Shown piece after piece: positions 1 through 10,818 of a stretch of DNA of 64,000 bases. Origin of the DNA: Acanthacorydalis orientalis (Eukaryota > Arthropoda > Insecta > Megaloptera > Corydalidae); NCBI GenBank assembly GCA_034766995.1, contig CM068315.1, positions 20,649,344 through 20,713,343 of the forward strand. The letters are read 5' to 3'. The notes under the pieces are model-generated. The model worked only from the letters and a program-made list of their open reading frames with translations, ran no database searches and had not been told where the DNA came from. A program made the translations under genes and the position numbers. Every line of letters starts with the position of its first letter. The first letter of the stretch is position 1.

Positions 1-836
1 ATGGTATCGTTATGAAAGATCACCGAGTGAAAATGTGCGAGATTGTTGAGACTCTAGGCATCTCAACTGAACTAGTACATAATATTCTGCACGAAAAATT
101 ACGAATGAAAAAGCTGTGTGCGTAATGGGTGCCACGAATGTTGACTGTCGACAAAAACATACACGACATTTCAAACCAGTGTTTGGCGCTGTTTAATCGC
201 AATCCGCAAATCTTTTTGCGTTGATTCGTCACCGTAGATGAAACATGAATGCACCACTACACACCTGAGTAAAAGCAGCAGTCAAAGCAGTGGACGACAA
301 GTGTAAGTACGCCGAAGAAGACGAAGACTGTTTTGTCGGTTGGGAAGGTGATGGCCACTGTTCTTAGGATTCCCAAGAAATCATTATTCTGATCGACTAC
401 TTAACGAAGGGAAAAACGATAACAGGAGCTTATTATGCAACAGTATTGGACAGTTTGAAAGAAGAATTGAAACCGAAAAGGGCCAAGATTAGCGAAGAAA
501 AAAGTGCTCTTTCTTCAGAACCACACGACGTTCCACAAATCAACCGTCTCAATGGTAAAATTGCACGAATTAGGATACTAATTGATTCCTCACCTACCCT
601 ATTCTCTGGATATAGCTCCATGTGACTTCTTCCTCTTCCCAAACTTAAAAATTTGGCTCGGTGGGAAGAAATGCTCGTCGAATAAGTATGTCATCGCCGC
701 CGTCAATGCATGTTTTGCAGACTCGATGGACCAAGTGTATAACACTCAATGGATACTATATTGAGAAAATAAATCATTTTTTTCCAAAAAACTGTATTTA
801 ACTTGCTTTTTTACCATACATATCAACGACCCTCGT
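1..836 (+). pseudogene. mariner transposase relic, copy 1, 5' end outside window
   Basis: Degenerate transposase of a mariner (DD34D) element. Reading across frames gives an HTH-linker stretch (DHRVKMCEIVETLGIS), then VPRMLTVDKN, then the first catalytic aspartate in VTVDET near 232, and the third in LDIAPCDFFLFPNLK near 605-655. The second catalytic region is damaged: the FHQD-type motif reads LQNH. There are at least six in-frame stops. The element ends at about 836 in CGACCCTCGT, which matches the inverted repeat of the copy at 31756-32510. The left part lies beyond the window. It cannot encode transposase. Confidence 0.85.
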
Positions 837-849
837 GTCTACATATTTC

Positions 850-850
<1 letters not shown>

Positions 851-945
<95 letters not shown>
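851..945. repeat. (TA)n microsatellite
   Basis: Nearly pure TA array directly after the mariner end, with a few GT/CA interruptions. It produces spurious Ile-Tyr reading frames. Confidence 0.95.
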
Positions 946-946
<1 letters not shown>

Positions 947-1312
947 AACATAAATTTCATTTACATCAAGCATAACCAAAACAGTAAAATAATATAATAA
1001 AAATACATTTCTATTTCATCGATACAATGTAAACTGTTGGTCATAAAAATACTGTATTAAATAGAAAGGCTCGCTGCAAGTTAATGTTTGTATATATTGT
1101 ATAATAATCAGTTGAAGGTAATATATTATATAGATTTATTTGTTTGCTGTTAATTTTATTGATATCGACACATTAAATACTTTGTAGTAATCTGAATTGT
1201 CTACAGTGGCGTACTTATTCAGTGGATATACCTAATAGAAGTGACAATGGATTTATTGAGAAACGACGCTACAAACAGTGTACTCTTTGTGAGTATGTAT
1301 AATAGATATGTA

Positions 1313-1314
<2 letters not shown>

Positions 1315-1357
<43 letters not shown>
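1315..1357. repeat. (TA)n microsatellite
   Basis: TA array in AT-rich DNA with no other recognisable feature between 946 and 1660. Confidence 0.95.
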
Positions 1358-1358
<1 letters not shown>

Positions 1359-1661
1359 ATATTTCATTTATCTATTCGTTATATAACAGAATCTATCTAA
1401 AATTAATATTTATTTATACATAAAAGGTAGAAGAAATGAATGAACACACAGAGAATTTCTGTTCTTAATGTTAATTACAAAATATGCTATCTTTCATTAT
1501 TAATAATAATAATTAGATAGATATAGAAAGAAATTCAGAGCATTAAAAATAAAAATAAGTGAACATAATGAATATGCACGAACCCGGTTTTATTTTAATT
1601 GAATTATTGCTATTTTGTTTATTTTGTGACTATATGACGAAAATATAAATGAAGCGCACTG

Positions 1662-1907
<246 letters not shown>

Positions 1908-1910
<3 letters not shown>

Positions 1911-2088
1911 TGATTTAATTTAGGATTTTATATGGAAGAATTAAAAGGGGGCTTAGTGGTTAAGAAAATTCATGTTATTTTTTATTTAGTATTTTAATTC
2001 AATTCAATATTAAAATAAATTTGAACTTAAATACTAAAGGAGGATAACATTTTTAATTTTTGCGTTTTTTTTAATATTATGTTCAATA
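1908..2088 (+). mobile_element. palindromic MITE family, copy P1 (right end lost)
   Basis: Non-autonomous foldback element sharing the family pattern: terminal GGTGATTYAATTTAGG, CTTCCATATGGAAG-like inner motif, TTAAGAAAAGTCATGTTATT, TATTTAGTATTTTAGTTCAA, then the inverted complement and AATTTTTGCGTTTTTTT. This copy has the left arm and centre but lacks the terminal right arm, and runs into a (CT)n(TA)n tract. No coding capacity. Confidence 0.7.

Positions 2089-2090
<2 letters not shown>

Positions 2091-2154
<64 letters not shown>
2091..2154. repeat. compound (CT)n(TA)n microsatellite
   Basis: About 34 bp of CT followed by TA. Together with 2241-2291 it forms inverted compound arms around MITE copy P2. 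Confidence 0.95.
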
Positions 2155-2158
<4 letters not shown>

Positions 2159-2238
2159 TGATTCAATTTAGGCTTCCACATGGAAGTATTAATTTTTGCG
2201 TTTTTTTAATAATTTTGTGTTGAAGCCTAAGTTCCATT

Positions 2239-2240
<2 letters not shown>
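2155..2240 (+). mobile_element. palindromic MITE family, copy P2 (internally deleted)
   Basis: Only about 86 bp. The left terminal arm (GATTCAATTTAGGCTTCCAC) is joined to the AATTTTTGCGTTTTTTTAATA segment and a right arm GAAGCCTAAGTTCC. The central palindrome present in P3 and P4 is missing. Confidence 0.7.
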
Positions 2241-2290
<50 letters not shown>

Positions 2291-2292
2291 TA
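2241..2292. repeat. compound (TA)n(GA)n microsatellite
   Basis: TA array passing into GA, the mirror image of 2091-2154. Confidence 0.95.
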
Positions 2293-3431
2293 GAAAGAGA
2301 GAGAGAAAGTGATGTATATTAAAAATTAGAATACAAATGTGCTTAGAAAGAGATATGTTAATATTTTTTCATTAAAAAAACATAAAATAATTTTAAAAAA
2401 ATAAAAAAATTATGAGAACAGAATACAACACATTTTGTTTTTCGATTGAATACTATACTCGCTATACAATATAAAATTATTATTTTTTTACGTTTTGTAA
2501 ATAAATAAAAATATTGACAAATACGTATATAACTGTTTGTTGATTATATAGAATGATATTACATTAATTAATCAATATTTTTTTGTAAACGGCTCAATTT
2601 ATTATTCAAAATAATAAAAGTCAAGCTAGTTCTTATGTAATCATTAAAGGAGATTAAGGGACAAAGGAATAATCATTAATTTAACGATTGTATTATTTCA
2701 GTAAAAAATAACGTGAGAAAATTTTTGAAAAAGTATTTTTTTGTTCTTAACTGAATTCTTGTTTCAACGAACAAACCACACAGTTTTTTTTATTAAAATG
2801 TTTCATAAATTATTATTGATTATGTTTAATTGTTTCTTATGTGTATATCGATGACGATGCTATCGGTTTTAGAACGCTAATGTTTAAAAAAATATTAAAA
2901 AGTATTAATATTTTAATTCACGAGCATATTTCACTTTATAGATTTCCAAGAAACATTCATTCGATTTGTCTGCCTGCAAATCAAGCAAATAAAAACGTAA
3001 CCTGCTTATATGCACAATTATATTATCCATACAACCTATTATATTTTTTCGTAATGAAATACAATGTTATTAAAATTAAAGTGTTTTTTTGAAACAAGTT
3101 AAGTACAAGTTAAGTATTAATATTTTATATTTAATATGAAATAACCTCGTCACGTATTTACGTTCAACTCATAAACGTCGTATCACCTGCTAATCGATGC
3201 TGTTCAAGAAAACATGCATATTTTTTAGTTACATAGGAATAGAATGTACATACTCTGTTGTAAATATACGTAAGTTCTAGGGTCAAGTTTGATCAACTAT
3301 TTATGCGCACTATAAATATTCTTTGGACTTCATCTATTCAATTATTTTATAACCGAAGCGTTTTTGATTGCTAAATGTAAAAATATGTTTTGTAGTTAAA
3401 TATTAACGACTAATGAATTACACACACATAG

Positions 3432-3468
<37 letters not shown>

Positions 3469-3479
3469 CGAGTATATCG

Positions 3480-3512
<33 letters not shown>

Positions 3513-4165
3513 GGATGAAAAAATCAATATGTGAAATGTAAGCAAAGAAACCTGGCTTAACTATATGTTAATTGCGAATTTGTACATTAAACTGGAAATT
3601 AAATATGATTATCTGTTAGTATTTCAACAAAATAAAATTTTATGTTTATCGCACCCATTAATATTATGCACTATTGAGGCAAACAAAATATTTATAACCA
3701 CGATAAATAAATAAAATATCATAGATAAAGTCCATACAAATCCTATACTTAATGTTATATTTTTGATGTATTTTTTTCATGGGAACATCCGCATGAACTA
3801 AATGTACACACTAGTACTAATATGGACTAACAGATGGCAATATTATTTTTGATTTCTTTTATATTTTTTAATGAAACTAAATTTATTCCATAATATCATA
3901 ATGTTTAAGAATATGTGTTCCTAAATATTGTAGTATTTTTTTTTAAATAAATGATTTCGCCAGAACTCATTTGTACCTTTCCTATATTTTACTGCTTTCT
4001 GTAAATTAAATTCTAGCATATTTTAAAATAAAAAAAAGTGTTTTTCGTTAAATATATTTAATTTAGAATCAAACAGATACACTCTAAACATTATACAGAA
4101 CAATGCAAATTTACTCAATTCAATTTCAGACTCTTTACTCTTATTACATCTGTGATTCCTGTCTG
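2293..4165. other. AT-rich DNA, no gene recognised
   Basis: About 1.9 kb of AT-rich DNA with one (TA)n array at 3431-3508. An 83-codon open frame at 2841-3092 has no recognisable domain and the local base composition, so I do not call it a gene. Confidence 0.6.
3431..3508. repeat. (TA)n microsatellite
   Basis: Two TA blocks separated by a short CGAGTATATCG interruption. Confidence 0.95.
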
Positions 4166-4510
4166 TTTCGTTTCCATTCTATTGTTTCCTAATTCTTCTT
4201 GTTATTCCTAGTATGCATCTTTCCATACTGATCTGTGTTGTTTGGAGTCTGGATGATTTTGGCGTCAAGCACCCATGCTTCGCTGCCGTAGGTAAAGGCT
4301 GGTATTATACATTGAACAAATACTTTTTTCTTCAAACAAAGTGGGATTGTTGATTTAAATATCGAGGTGTTTCGCTCAAATGTGCTCAATCCCATTTTAT
4401 TCTCCTGTTTATTTCTTCAGTGAATGATTTATCGTTGTTGATAAGATGGTCTAGGTAGACATACTTCGTGACTTCTTCTATTTCTGTTTCTTTTATTTCA
4501 ATTTTCACCT
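4166..4510 (-). pseudogene. non-LTR retrotransposon reverse transcriptase fragment (RTE-like)
   Basis: On the minus strand the translation gives IEEVTKYVYLDHLIN, then EEINRRIK, then KVFVQCIIPAFTYGSEAWVL and, after a frameshift, MERCILGITRRIR. This is the C-terminal thumb region that follows the catalytic palm in RTE-type LINE reverse transcriptases (known family pattern YLGQLI...R.K...TYGAETW...MERAMLGI). A stop follows RIKWD. The catalytic YADD region is absent. The upstream side is cut off by a hAT terminal scrap at 4511-4558. Assignment to RTE rather than another LINE clade is by recollection of the motif only. Confidence 0.75.
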
Positions 4511-4558
4511 TACAGGCCGCGTTCTAGAATTTTGCGGAACAGGTGTTTGACACCACTG
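4511..4558. mobile_element. hAT-like terminal fragment
   Basis: Forty-eight bases ending TTTGACACCACTG and containing AGGCCGCGTTCTAGA. Both motifs match the right end of the hAT-like element at 51141-51760. It abuts the reverse-transcriptase scrap, so one insertion probably truncated the other. Confidence 0.7.
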
Positions 4559-4967
4559 ATCTGTAGGATGTATAAATGTTGCAGGATATAAATATTGTCT
4601 AGAGGATACATAAATGTTCAGTTTTCTAAAAAGTGTCGGTTAATTGAAAATATTCTATTGACCTTACATTTAGTGGCGGGTCAAGCTGGTCTCGGACCAG
4701 GCGGCCACCGGGCTCGGACAGGCTCCAAGATCGGGGAAAAAAATCATTAGACAATAAAACGAAGCTTACACTTCAACGTCTTAGCATATACTAATAAATT
4801 TGCGTGAGAAATACAAATATATGCAGGAAAATGACCGGATGTGTAAAAGAAAGAAACAAAAGAACAATGATTTACATTTTTTCAAAAAATAAAACTTCGT
4901 ATAACACAAATTATAAAATCTATTACCGACTAAAAAGTATTTGCACTACAAAAAAATCGTTAAAATA
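4559..4967. other. AT-rich DNA with a GC-rich patch
   Basis: Mostly unremarkable. Positions 4674-4735 are a conspicuous GC-rich patch (GGTCTCGGACCAGG, GGCGGCCACCGGGC) of unknown origin, possibly a scrap of a repeat. No reading frame is convincing. Confidence 0.4.
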
Positions 4968-4993
4968 CATATATGTATATATATATGTATATA

Positions 4994-5024
<31 letters not shown>

Positions 5025-5045
5025 TTTATTTATTTATTTATATTT
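4968..5045. repeat. (TA)n microsatellite with TTTA tail
   Basis: Interrupted TA array ending in a few TTTA units. Confidence 0.9.
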
Positions 5046-5328
5046 ATATCATAGTTAGCATAATAATATGTTAATCGAATCGGTCAATGATTAACAATAC
5101 AAAGTACACAATAAATGAATAACATGACTTTAAATAAACAAATATTGACTCAGATACAATGATTGGATGTCTTCTCCGCATACTTAATGATACCTACGTG
5201 TATTTCTAATGCAATGTTTACACTGTAATTTGATATTCGTTCTTTGACATTCATCATATGGTGATGTTATTTCTTCATAAATATACACATATTGGTGTAT
5301 GTACAACTACAAATACAATATTTTTATA

Positions 5329-5342
5329 TACATATACATACA

Positions 5343-5413
<71 letters not shown>
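5329..5413. repeat. compound (ATAC)n(TA)n microsatellite
   Basis: About ten CATA units followed by TA units. Confidence 0.95.
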
Positions 5414-5416
<3 letters not shown>

Positions 5417-5995
5417 GTTATGTTAATTATATACGTGTCTTTTAGTAGTGATCAAGATTTTTATGATAAACAGGCTCGGTTTTCTGTTCATTTATAGACA
5501 GTTTGATTGAAAGTTTTCAGTGCATTGAGTAAATTTTTATGGTATGTATATTTTATGCTGTGTAACATATTATTAAAAACGATCAGTCATCAGTTATGGA
5601 ACATTTATGATTAGAATTTTTTTGTAATGTATTGGGAAGTGAAAAATCATCTGAGAAAATATTTAAATTTTAATCAATATTTATATAGTCTTAAGCTTTC
5701 ATTGTATCACAATAACAGTTCTGACACTGTGGTCAAATTCACTTTCACAAAAAATCTTTTTTATCCCATAAAGAACACACTCATTTTTCGATTAAAAATA
5801 TGCAGTAAATTGATGACTTTCGATTGTTGGTACGCATTTCGATGGTAACGATATTATTCTCAGAGCGACAAGTTACCGAAAACTCTTACATTATATGATA
5901 TGAAGAATGCGTTATAAGTTTTTTTGTCAGTTATCGTATAAGTTTGTCAGATCAGGAGTTTTTGGATAACAGTACATACACAGCGACACATATAC
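5414..5995. other. AT-rich DNA, nothing recognised
   Basis: No domain, structural RNA or terminal repeat seen. The 73-codon frame at 5627-5848 is not convincing. Confidence 0.5.
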
Positions 5996-5996
5996 G

Positions 5997-6050
<54 letters not shown>
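5996..6050. repeat. compound (CA)n(TA)n microsatellite
   Basis: CA then TA units, ending exactly where MITE copy P3 starts. Confidence 0.95.
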
Positions 6051-6052
<2 letters not shown>

Positions 6053-6246
6053 TGATTCAATTTAGTCTTCCATATGGAAGCATAAAAGGGGGGGGGCAGA
6101 GGTTAAGAAAAGTCAAATTATTTTTTATTTAGTATACTAGTTCAATTCATTATTAATGTACAATTAAACTAAAATACTAAATAAGGGATAACATATTTTT
6201 TTTAAAATTTTTGCGTTTTTTTTAATATTTTCGTGTGGAAAACTAA
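6051..6246 (+). mobile_element. palindromic MITE family, copy P3, interrupted at its right end
   Basis: Starts GGTGATTCAATTTAG directly after the TA array and contains the full central palindrome (TTTAGTATACTAGTTCAA ... TTAAACTAAAATACTAAAT) and the TTTTTGCGTTTTTTTTAATA segment. The right arm stops at GTGTGGAAAACTAAA, where the Harbinger terminus GGGGCCTCATACAC begins. This suggests that the Harbinger element inserted into this MITE. Confidence 0.75.
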
Positions 6247-7169
6247 AGGGGCCTCATACACTATCAGTTTGGTCGTCAGTTCTGACTGATCAGTTGTGAT
6301 CGGTACGATAAGCTGCGGGTGTGTGGTATGTGTATAGTTCCGTTTTGAACTGATCAATCTGACTGAAGAACTAAAAGAAATTCTATCGATTTATCTGTCG
6401 ATCAACTGATGTGAAGTAAAATTTGAGAGTGTGTTTGCAGTTTCAGTTAAATTGTTCAATACTTGCTTATTTCTTCTTGTAATAAGCTTTGTTCTTTACG
6501 TTAGTTTTAGTTAGCCATTTCTTAGTTAGCTAAAAATTAAATTAAATTTTAACCACTTAATGAACAAATTTATTTTAAAATTTAGGTCAAAAAATCAATT
6601 TTTCTATTAAATAAATTTCTTAATAGTGCATAATAAAAAGAAAAAAAAACATATTTTCAATAGCGTTTTTAAAAACTTGTGCCCTCTAAGTGAAAATACA
6701 CTCACTAGTGTATTTCAACTTAGGGGGCACCAGTTTTTAAAAACTAAATTTTGTTATAAATAGCACAATATAAAATAATGGCAGTTAACTTTAGTAATTC
6801 GATACTTTTGCGACATCATTTATAATAGATAATTATGCCAATCTTTAATATAAAATTTGAGTTCATTCAATAAGTTAGTATATGAAAATATGCTCTTTTC
6901 CTCAAACATTCTTTCACCCATATTGTTTTTTCTTCTTTACCTTTTCATCTTGAAGAGCAAGGGCTAAAGCTGCGTAGCATAATAATTTTGTCTCGTCCAT
7001 AATGATAAATACACAATTTTTAAATTAAAATAAAACGATCGAGAAAGAAATCTGATTATGCATGTAAACATCGTGTCAATTAGATTTGATGATGTGTGTA
7101 CACACAGTCTGCTCAGTTAAAATTCTTTAGATTTAACTGATCAGTCAGAACTGACGGGCAAACTGATGT

Positions 7170-7172
<3 letters not shown>
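6247..7172 (-). mobile_element. PIF/Harbinger-like element, internally deleted
   Basis: The ends are inverted repeats. The left reads ATCAGTTTGGTCGTCAGTTC and the right, reverse-complemented, ATCAGTTTGCCCGTCAGTTC, both continuing TGACTGATCAGTT. The left end starts GGGCCTCATACAC, a terminus typical of PIF/Harbinger elements, while the matching right terminus has been replaced by (TA)n. On the minus strand, from an ATG at 7000, the translation begins MDETKLLCYAALALALQDEK, then a Lys-rich stretch, then after frame changes CLRKRA and LNELKFYIKDWHNYL. This matches the N-terminal region of Harbinger nucleases (family pattern W...L..R...G....L..EL...D...Y.RM). The DDE nuclease domain is missing. Confidence 0.7.
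6665..6744. repeat. 80-bp inverted repeat inside the Harbinger relic
   Basis: The arms GTTTTTAAAAACT...GTGCCC...CTAAGT and their complement form a stem of about 38 bp with about four mismatches around a CACTAGTG centre. It looks like a small foldback element nested in the transposon. Confidence 0.75.
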
Positions 7173-7255
<83 letters not shown>

Positions 7256-7268
7256 GAGAGAGAGAGAG
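7173..7268. repeat. compound (TA)n(GA)n microsatellite
   Basis: TA array of about 80 bp passing into GA. It is the left partner of the inverted compound arms around the hairpin at 7278-7343. Confidence 0.95.
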
Positions 7269-7381
7269 ATCAACTTAAGAGACTATACACTAGTTTAATA
7301 TACACAAGGGCGCTGTGTATAGTAAACTAGTGTATAGGTCTCTGATAGTTGAGTCTGATAGTTTGAGTCTAGAAGTTGATA

Positions 7382-7382
<1 letters not shown>
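7269..7382. mobile_element. hairpin MITE with near-perfect 66-nt stem-loop
   Basis: The outer arms GATCAACTT and AAGTTGATATC are inverted. The inner arms 7278-7307 and 7314-7343 pair over about 29 of 30 positions (one bulge, one mismatch) around a short AGGGCGC-type loop. The whole unit is bracketed by (TA)n(GA)n on the left and (CT)n(TA)n on the right. No coding capacity. Either a foldback MITE or, less likely, a hairpin RNA gene. Confidence 0.6.

Positions 7383-7413
<31 letters not shown>
7383..7413. repeat. compound (CT)n(TA)n microsatellite
   Basis: Mirror image of the tract at 7173-7268. Confidence 0.95.
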
Positions 7414-7415
<2 letters not shown>

Positions 7416-7688
7416 GTAATGAGCAAAAATAAACACGATTTGATAAGTTTCAGAAAACAAAGACCGCAATTATTTTCTCACCAACCTAATATTTACAGCA
7501 TTTAATACGTTTTTAAAATATTTGTGCGTAACTGAGTATATAAAATAGAATTAATTAACATTTGAAAATGATGATTTTTCAATTTTGAAGCTTATTTCTC
7601 TTTTTCTTATTTTCTCCTTTGTAAAATAAACATATTTTTAGTTTCTTATGTCGTAGAAATGTTGAAACGTGTATTAAATTTTGCTCAT

Positions 7689-7693
<5 letters not shown>
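7414..7693. mobile_element. 280-bp MITE with TAGTAATGAGCAAAA inverted ends
   Basis: The left end TAGTAATGAGCAAAA and the right end TTTTGCTCATTACTA are perfect inverted repeats, extending imperfectly (AAACACGATTT against ATACACGTTTC) to about 30 bp. Both ends abut (TA)n tracts, consistent with a TA target. The interior at 7464-7489 carries a separate mariner-type terminus (CCGCAATTATTTTC, CCAACCTAA). Family unknown. Confidence 0.6.
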
Positions 7694-7754
<61 letters not shown>

Positions 7755-7777
7755 ATACATAAACATACACACACACG

Positions 7778-7836
<59 letters not shown>

Positions 7837-7850
7837 GTACATATTAAAAA
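7694..7850. repeat. (TA)n(GT)n...(CA)n(TA)n microsatellite
   Basis: TA, GT, then CA and TA units. It gives Ile-Tyr/Cys-Val open frames on both strands that are not genes. Confidence 0.95.
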
Positions 7851-8234
7851 CCAAAATAATAATAAAACAATGTGTACTTATTGCAAGCTAGATGTAATCT
7901 TTTTTTAGTTTGTGATATAAAAGTAAAAAAAGAATATTATACAAATAGCATATTGATTATTTGTCTAGTGAATATTTCTTTGAACTTATAACCTTCTGAG
8001 ATTCCCATTAAATTAGTTACAAGAAATTCTTTATAAAAAGGTCAATATCTTTTGTAAAATTGAATACACATATCTTTTTCATTAGATTTCCATTTATTTC
8101 CAATCATTTTTATCGTTCTTTCTCACTAAGCAACCTTTTAGAAATATTGTTTTACGATTCACAATTCAATGTATAACGAAAATTCGTGAAGTTAAAAAGT
8201 CCCTAGTCATTTTGAATATTATTTACACAGGTTC
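7851..8234. other. AT-rich DNA, nothing recognised
   Basis: No domain or repeat structure seen. Confidence 0.5.
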
Positions 8235-8540
8235 CCATATCAAATAACCGGAAGTACAATAGTGGCGCCACCCGGACGTATGCGTTACGTCGTTCTCAGT
8301 CCCCCTACCTAAAAATAATAGCATGCATCTTGTCGCTCGTTTCGAGTGGCTATCCTGTCGACTTGTTGTTCTTCTGAGTACCACGGTATAATAAATATGT
8401 ATTAAAATATGTCTACCTATGTATGTGTGCAGTCAGACTGGCTCTACAATGAAATTGCACAGTCATCCATAACTACTTTTCGACATACACACCATACGAC
8501 CGATTGCCATCGCAAAGAATAAACATTAACAAATCTAATA
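8235..8540. promoter_or_regulatory. higher-GC island, candidate promoter or enhancer
   Basis: A block of mixed composition in AT-rich surroundings. It contains ACCGGAAGT at about 8244 (ETS-family consensus), the palindrome GTGGCGCCAC at about 8263 (overlapping the GGTGGCGC-like core associated with arthropod CTCF), ACGTCGT and a TCAGT initiator-like motif at 8296-8300. All are short motifs that occur by chance. The regulatory call is inference. Confidence 0.3.
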
Positions 8541-9595
8541 TACTCGACCGTTACTTTATTTATTTCTATTTTTTTTTTTTTAAAAAAAAACAAGTATTGT
8601 TTATTTTTAATATTTTGCAAACAGTTATAACACTGAATGTTTTTAAATACAATTAGAACGTATTTATTTCATGCTTTTAATTACCAGCTATTTTCTTCAA
8701 TTTGAAATTACGGACACATTTGATATATTAAAATCATTAAATAATTAGTTAGCAATTATTTAAAACATCATACATAAATACAGATCATATATGCCAATAT
8801 ATAATTATATAATACTTATAGACATTTCTCTATACGATTTCTAAATGAATTGTTTCATGAGTTCGTACTTTTTAAAGTACTTATCGTCGTTTTAAATTAA
8901 TTTTATTTTTCAATGAAAATTTAAGTAACTGTTTTCAAAAACGACGATTGAAACGTGTGATTATTGTTTCTTATTCTCATTTTGGTGATAATGTCATTAT
9001 ATTCAAAGCGTTAGGTACACAAAACCATTTTTTAGAATTTTTTTGTGTCTTCGTGCTCTTGGGATAATGGTATCGTTATTGGAATGCTTGTAAGCAACAA
9101 TAAAAATTTACCATTAATCAATTATTGCATATTTTTAATCAGAAAAATTTTTTGTGATCTGCAGAGCTAATAAAAAATTCCTTTGTGCAAAATCCAGTTT
9201 TACTCAAGAAATTTCATAACAAATCTGTTATTAAAAATATACAGTTTTAGTTACAACATACATTTTCATATACTAATATTAATATTGATGAAATGATACG
9301 AAATATAGAAATGTACATTTTATGCTATATTAATTATAAGTATTACCGAAGGCAGGAAGCATGTCACGTGAGCCACATCAGATTGAAAAAATGTCCATAT
9401 TCCTAAAATATAGATGATGACAGAATATTTTTAAACAAAAGTATTTACTTTTTATCTGGAACTAAAAATACAAAAAAATTAATATAAGTAATAAAATATA
9501 ATTTTTCTTGTTGATTTTCTTCAACATTGACAACTTTTATTTGCAGTTTATTTACTTATGTCTGATTTAAAAATTTTATGGTAGAAGAATTTGTT
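8541..9595. other. AT-rich DNA with one dispersed-repeat copy
   Basis: Positions 9048-9180 resemble 32545-32660: GGATAATGGTATCGTTATT-type start, then TATTTTTAATCAGAAAAATTT followed by TGTGATCTG. The rest is unremarkable. Confidence 0.45.
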
Positions 9596-9636
9596 CACAC
9601 ACACACACACATAAATACATACATACATGTATATAC

Positions 9637-9726
<90 letters not shown>

Positions 9727-9765
9727 ATATATATATGTACATATATATATATATACATACATATA

Positions 9766-9826
<61 letters not shown>
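9596..9826. repeat. long (CA)n(TA)n microsatellite
   Basis: About 230 bp, mainly TA with TATG/CATA interruptions. It abuts a mariner C-terminal scrap at its right edge and has probably replaced the rest of that element. Confidence 0.95.
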
Positions 9827-9829
<3 letters not shown>

Positions 9830-9832
9830 TAA

Positions 9833-10110
9833 AAAGTGGCCGAATTGAGGTTTGAAATCCTACCGCATCCACCATATTTGTCTCATTTGGCTCCCTTGAA
9901 CATCCATCTATTCCTGGAATTAAAAAGTTTTCTGGCTGGAAAACGATTTGGGTCGAATGAAGAGACAATGGAGACCGTAAACAGCTATTTTGATGACCCC
10001 GAAGAAAGTTGTTCTGGGAGGGAAACACGAAGCTGGAGAAACGTTGTGGCAAGTGCGTTAAGTTTCGAAGGAATTATGTCGAAAAATAAAGTATACTTGG
10101 AACTTTAAGC
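9833..10110 (+). pseudogene. mariner transposase C-terminal fragment
   Basis: An open frame of about 90 codons reads [40 protein letters not shown] and ending [13 protein letters not shown]. This is the C-terminal part of a mariner transposase (family pattern PHPPYSPDLAPSDYHLFPKLKKFLAGKRF). The third catalytic aspartate position (APSDY) reads APLNI, so it is lost. The N-terminal two thirds are absent, replaced by the (TA)n array. Unlike the other relics it has no internal stop over this stretch. Confidence 0.85.
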
Positions 10111-10747
10111 TGTAGTCTCTAATATTGAGGTAAGTTATTCTTCAAATCGCCCTCTTGAAAATATATAAACAAATAATATTTTTTCCATATTGAATCACTT
10201 ATTTCAGTTAATTCTAAATGTATATCTTAATCTTTTATAAAATCTGAAATTTTCTTTAAATCATTGTTGGTTTTAAAGGCGAAGTTTTTAAAATTATCCT
10301 GGGTCGCGAAGGGACACTAAATGGGCTAGATGCAATCTACATGATTGACATAAGGAGAGTTAAAAGATTGTCACTAAATTCTCTAATACATGCAGAATTC
10401 GAGAACAAACTGTAAAACATATATTCATCATTGCTAGAAGTAAAGGTAAAAATGTAATTTTTATTTTTACTTCTAATTAATTATATTATTCTAATTAATA
10501 ATATATCATGGGTAAACAATATCATGAATAAAATTTTTTTTGCTATTAAATTGTTGTTATATTTATTCTATAAGTTTATATGATAAATGAACTATTTATA
10601 ATAGTTTATAAAGAATACATAATTAGTTTGTGCATGAGCAATGTTTTATTGGTATTTTATAATTATTGTAATTTTTATTACAAAAAGAATTTTGTTTTAA
10701 GATTGTGCTTAACAATATTCATTTGGCGATAACGTTATGAAATATTG

Positions 10748-10818
<71 letters not shown>

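Noticed and set aside
5329..5380. Short repeats considered as a CRISPR array
   Set aside because: Simple ATAC/TA microsatellite without spacers. The window is eukaryotic.
9576..10052. 158-codon minus-strand frame
   Set aside because: Antisense of the mariner C-terminal scrap joined to a (TA)n array.
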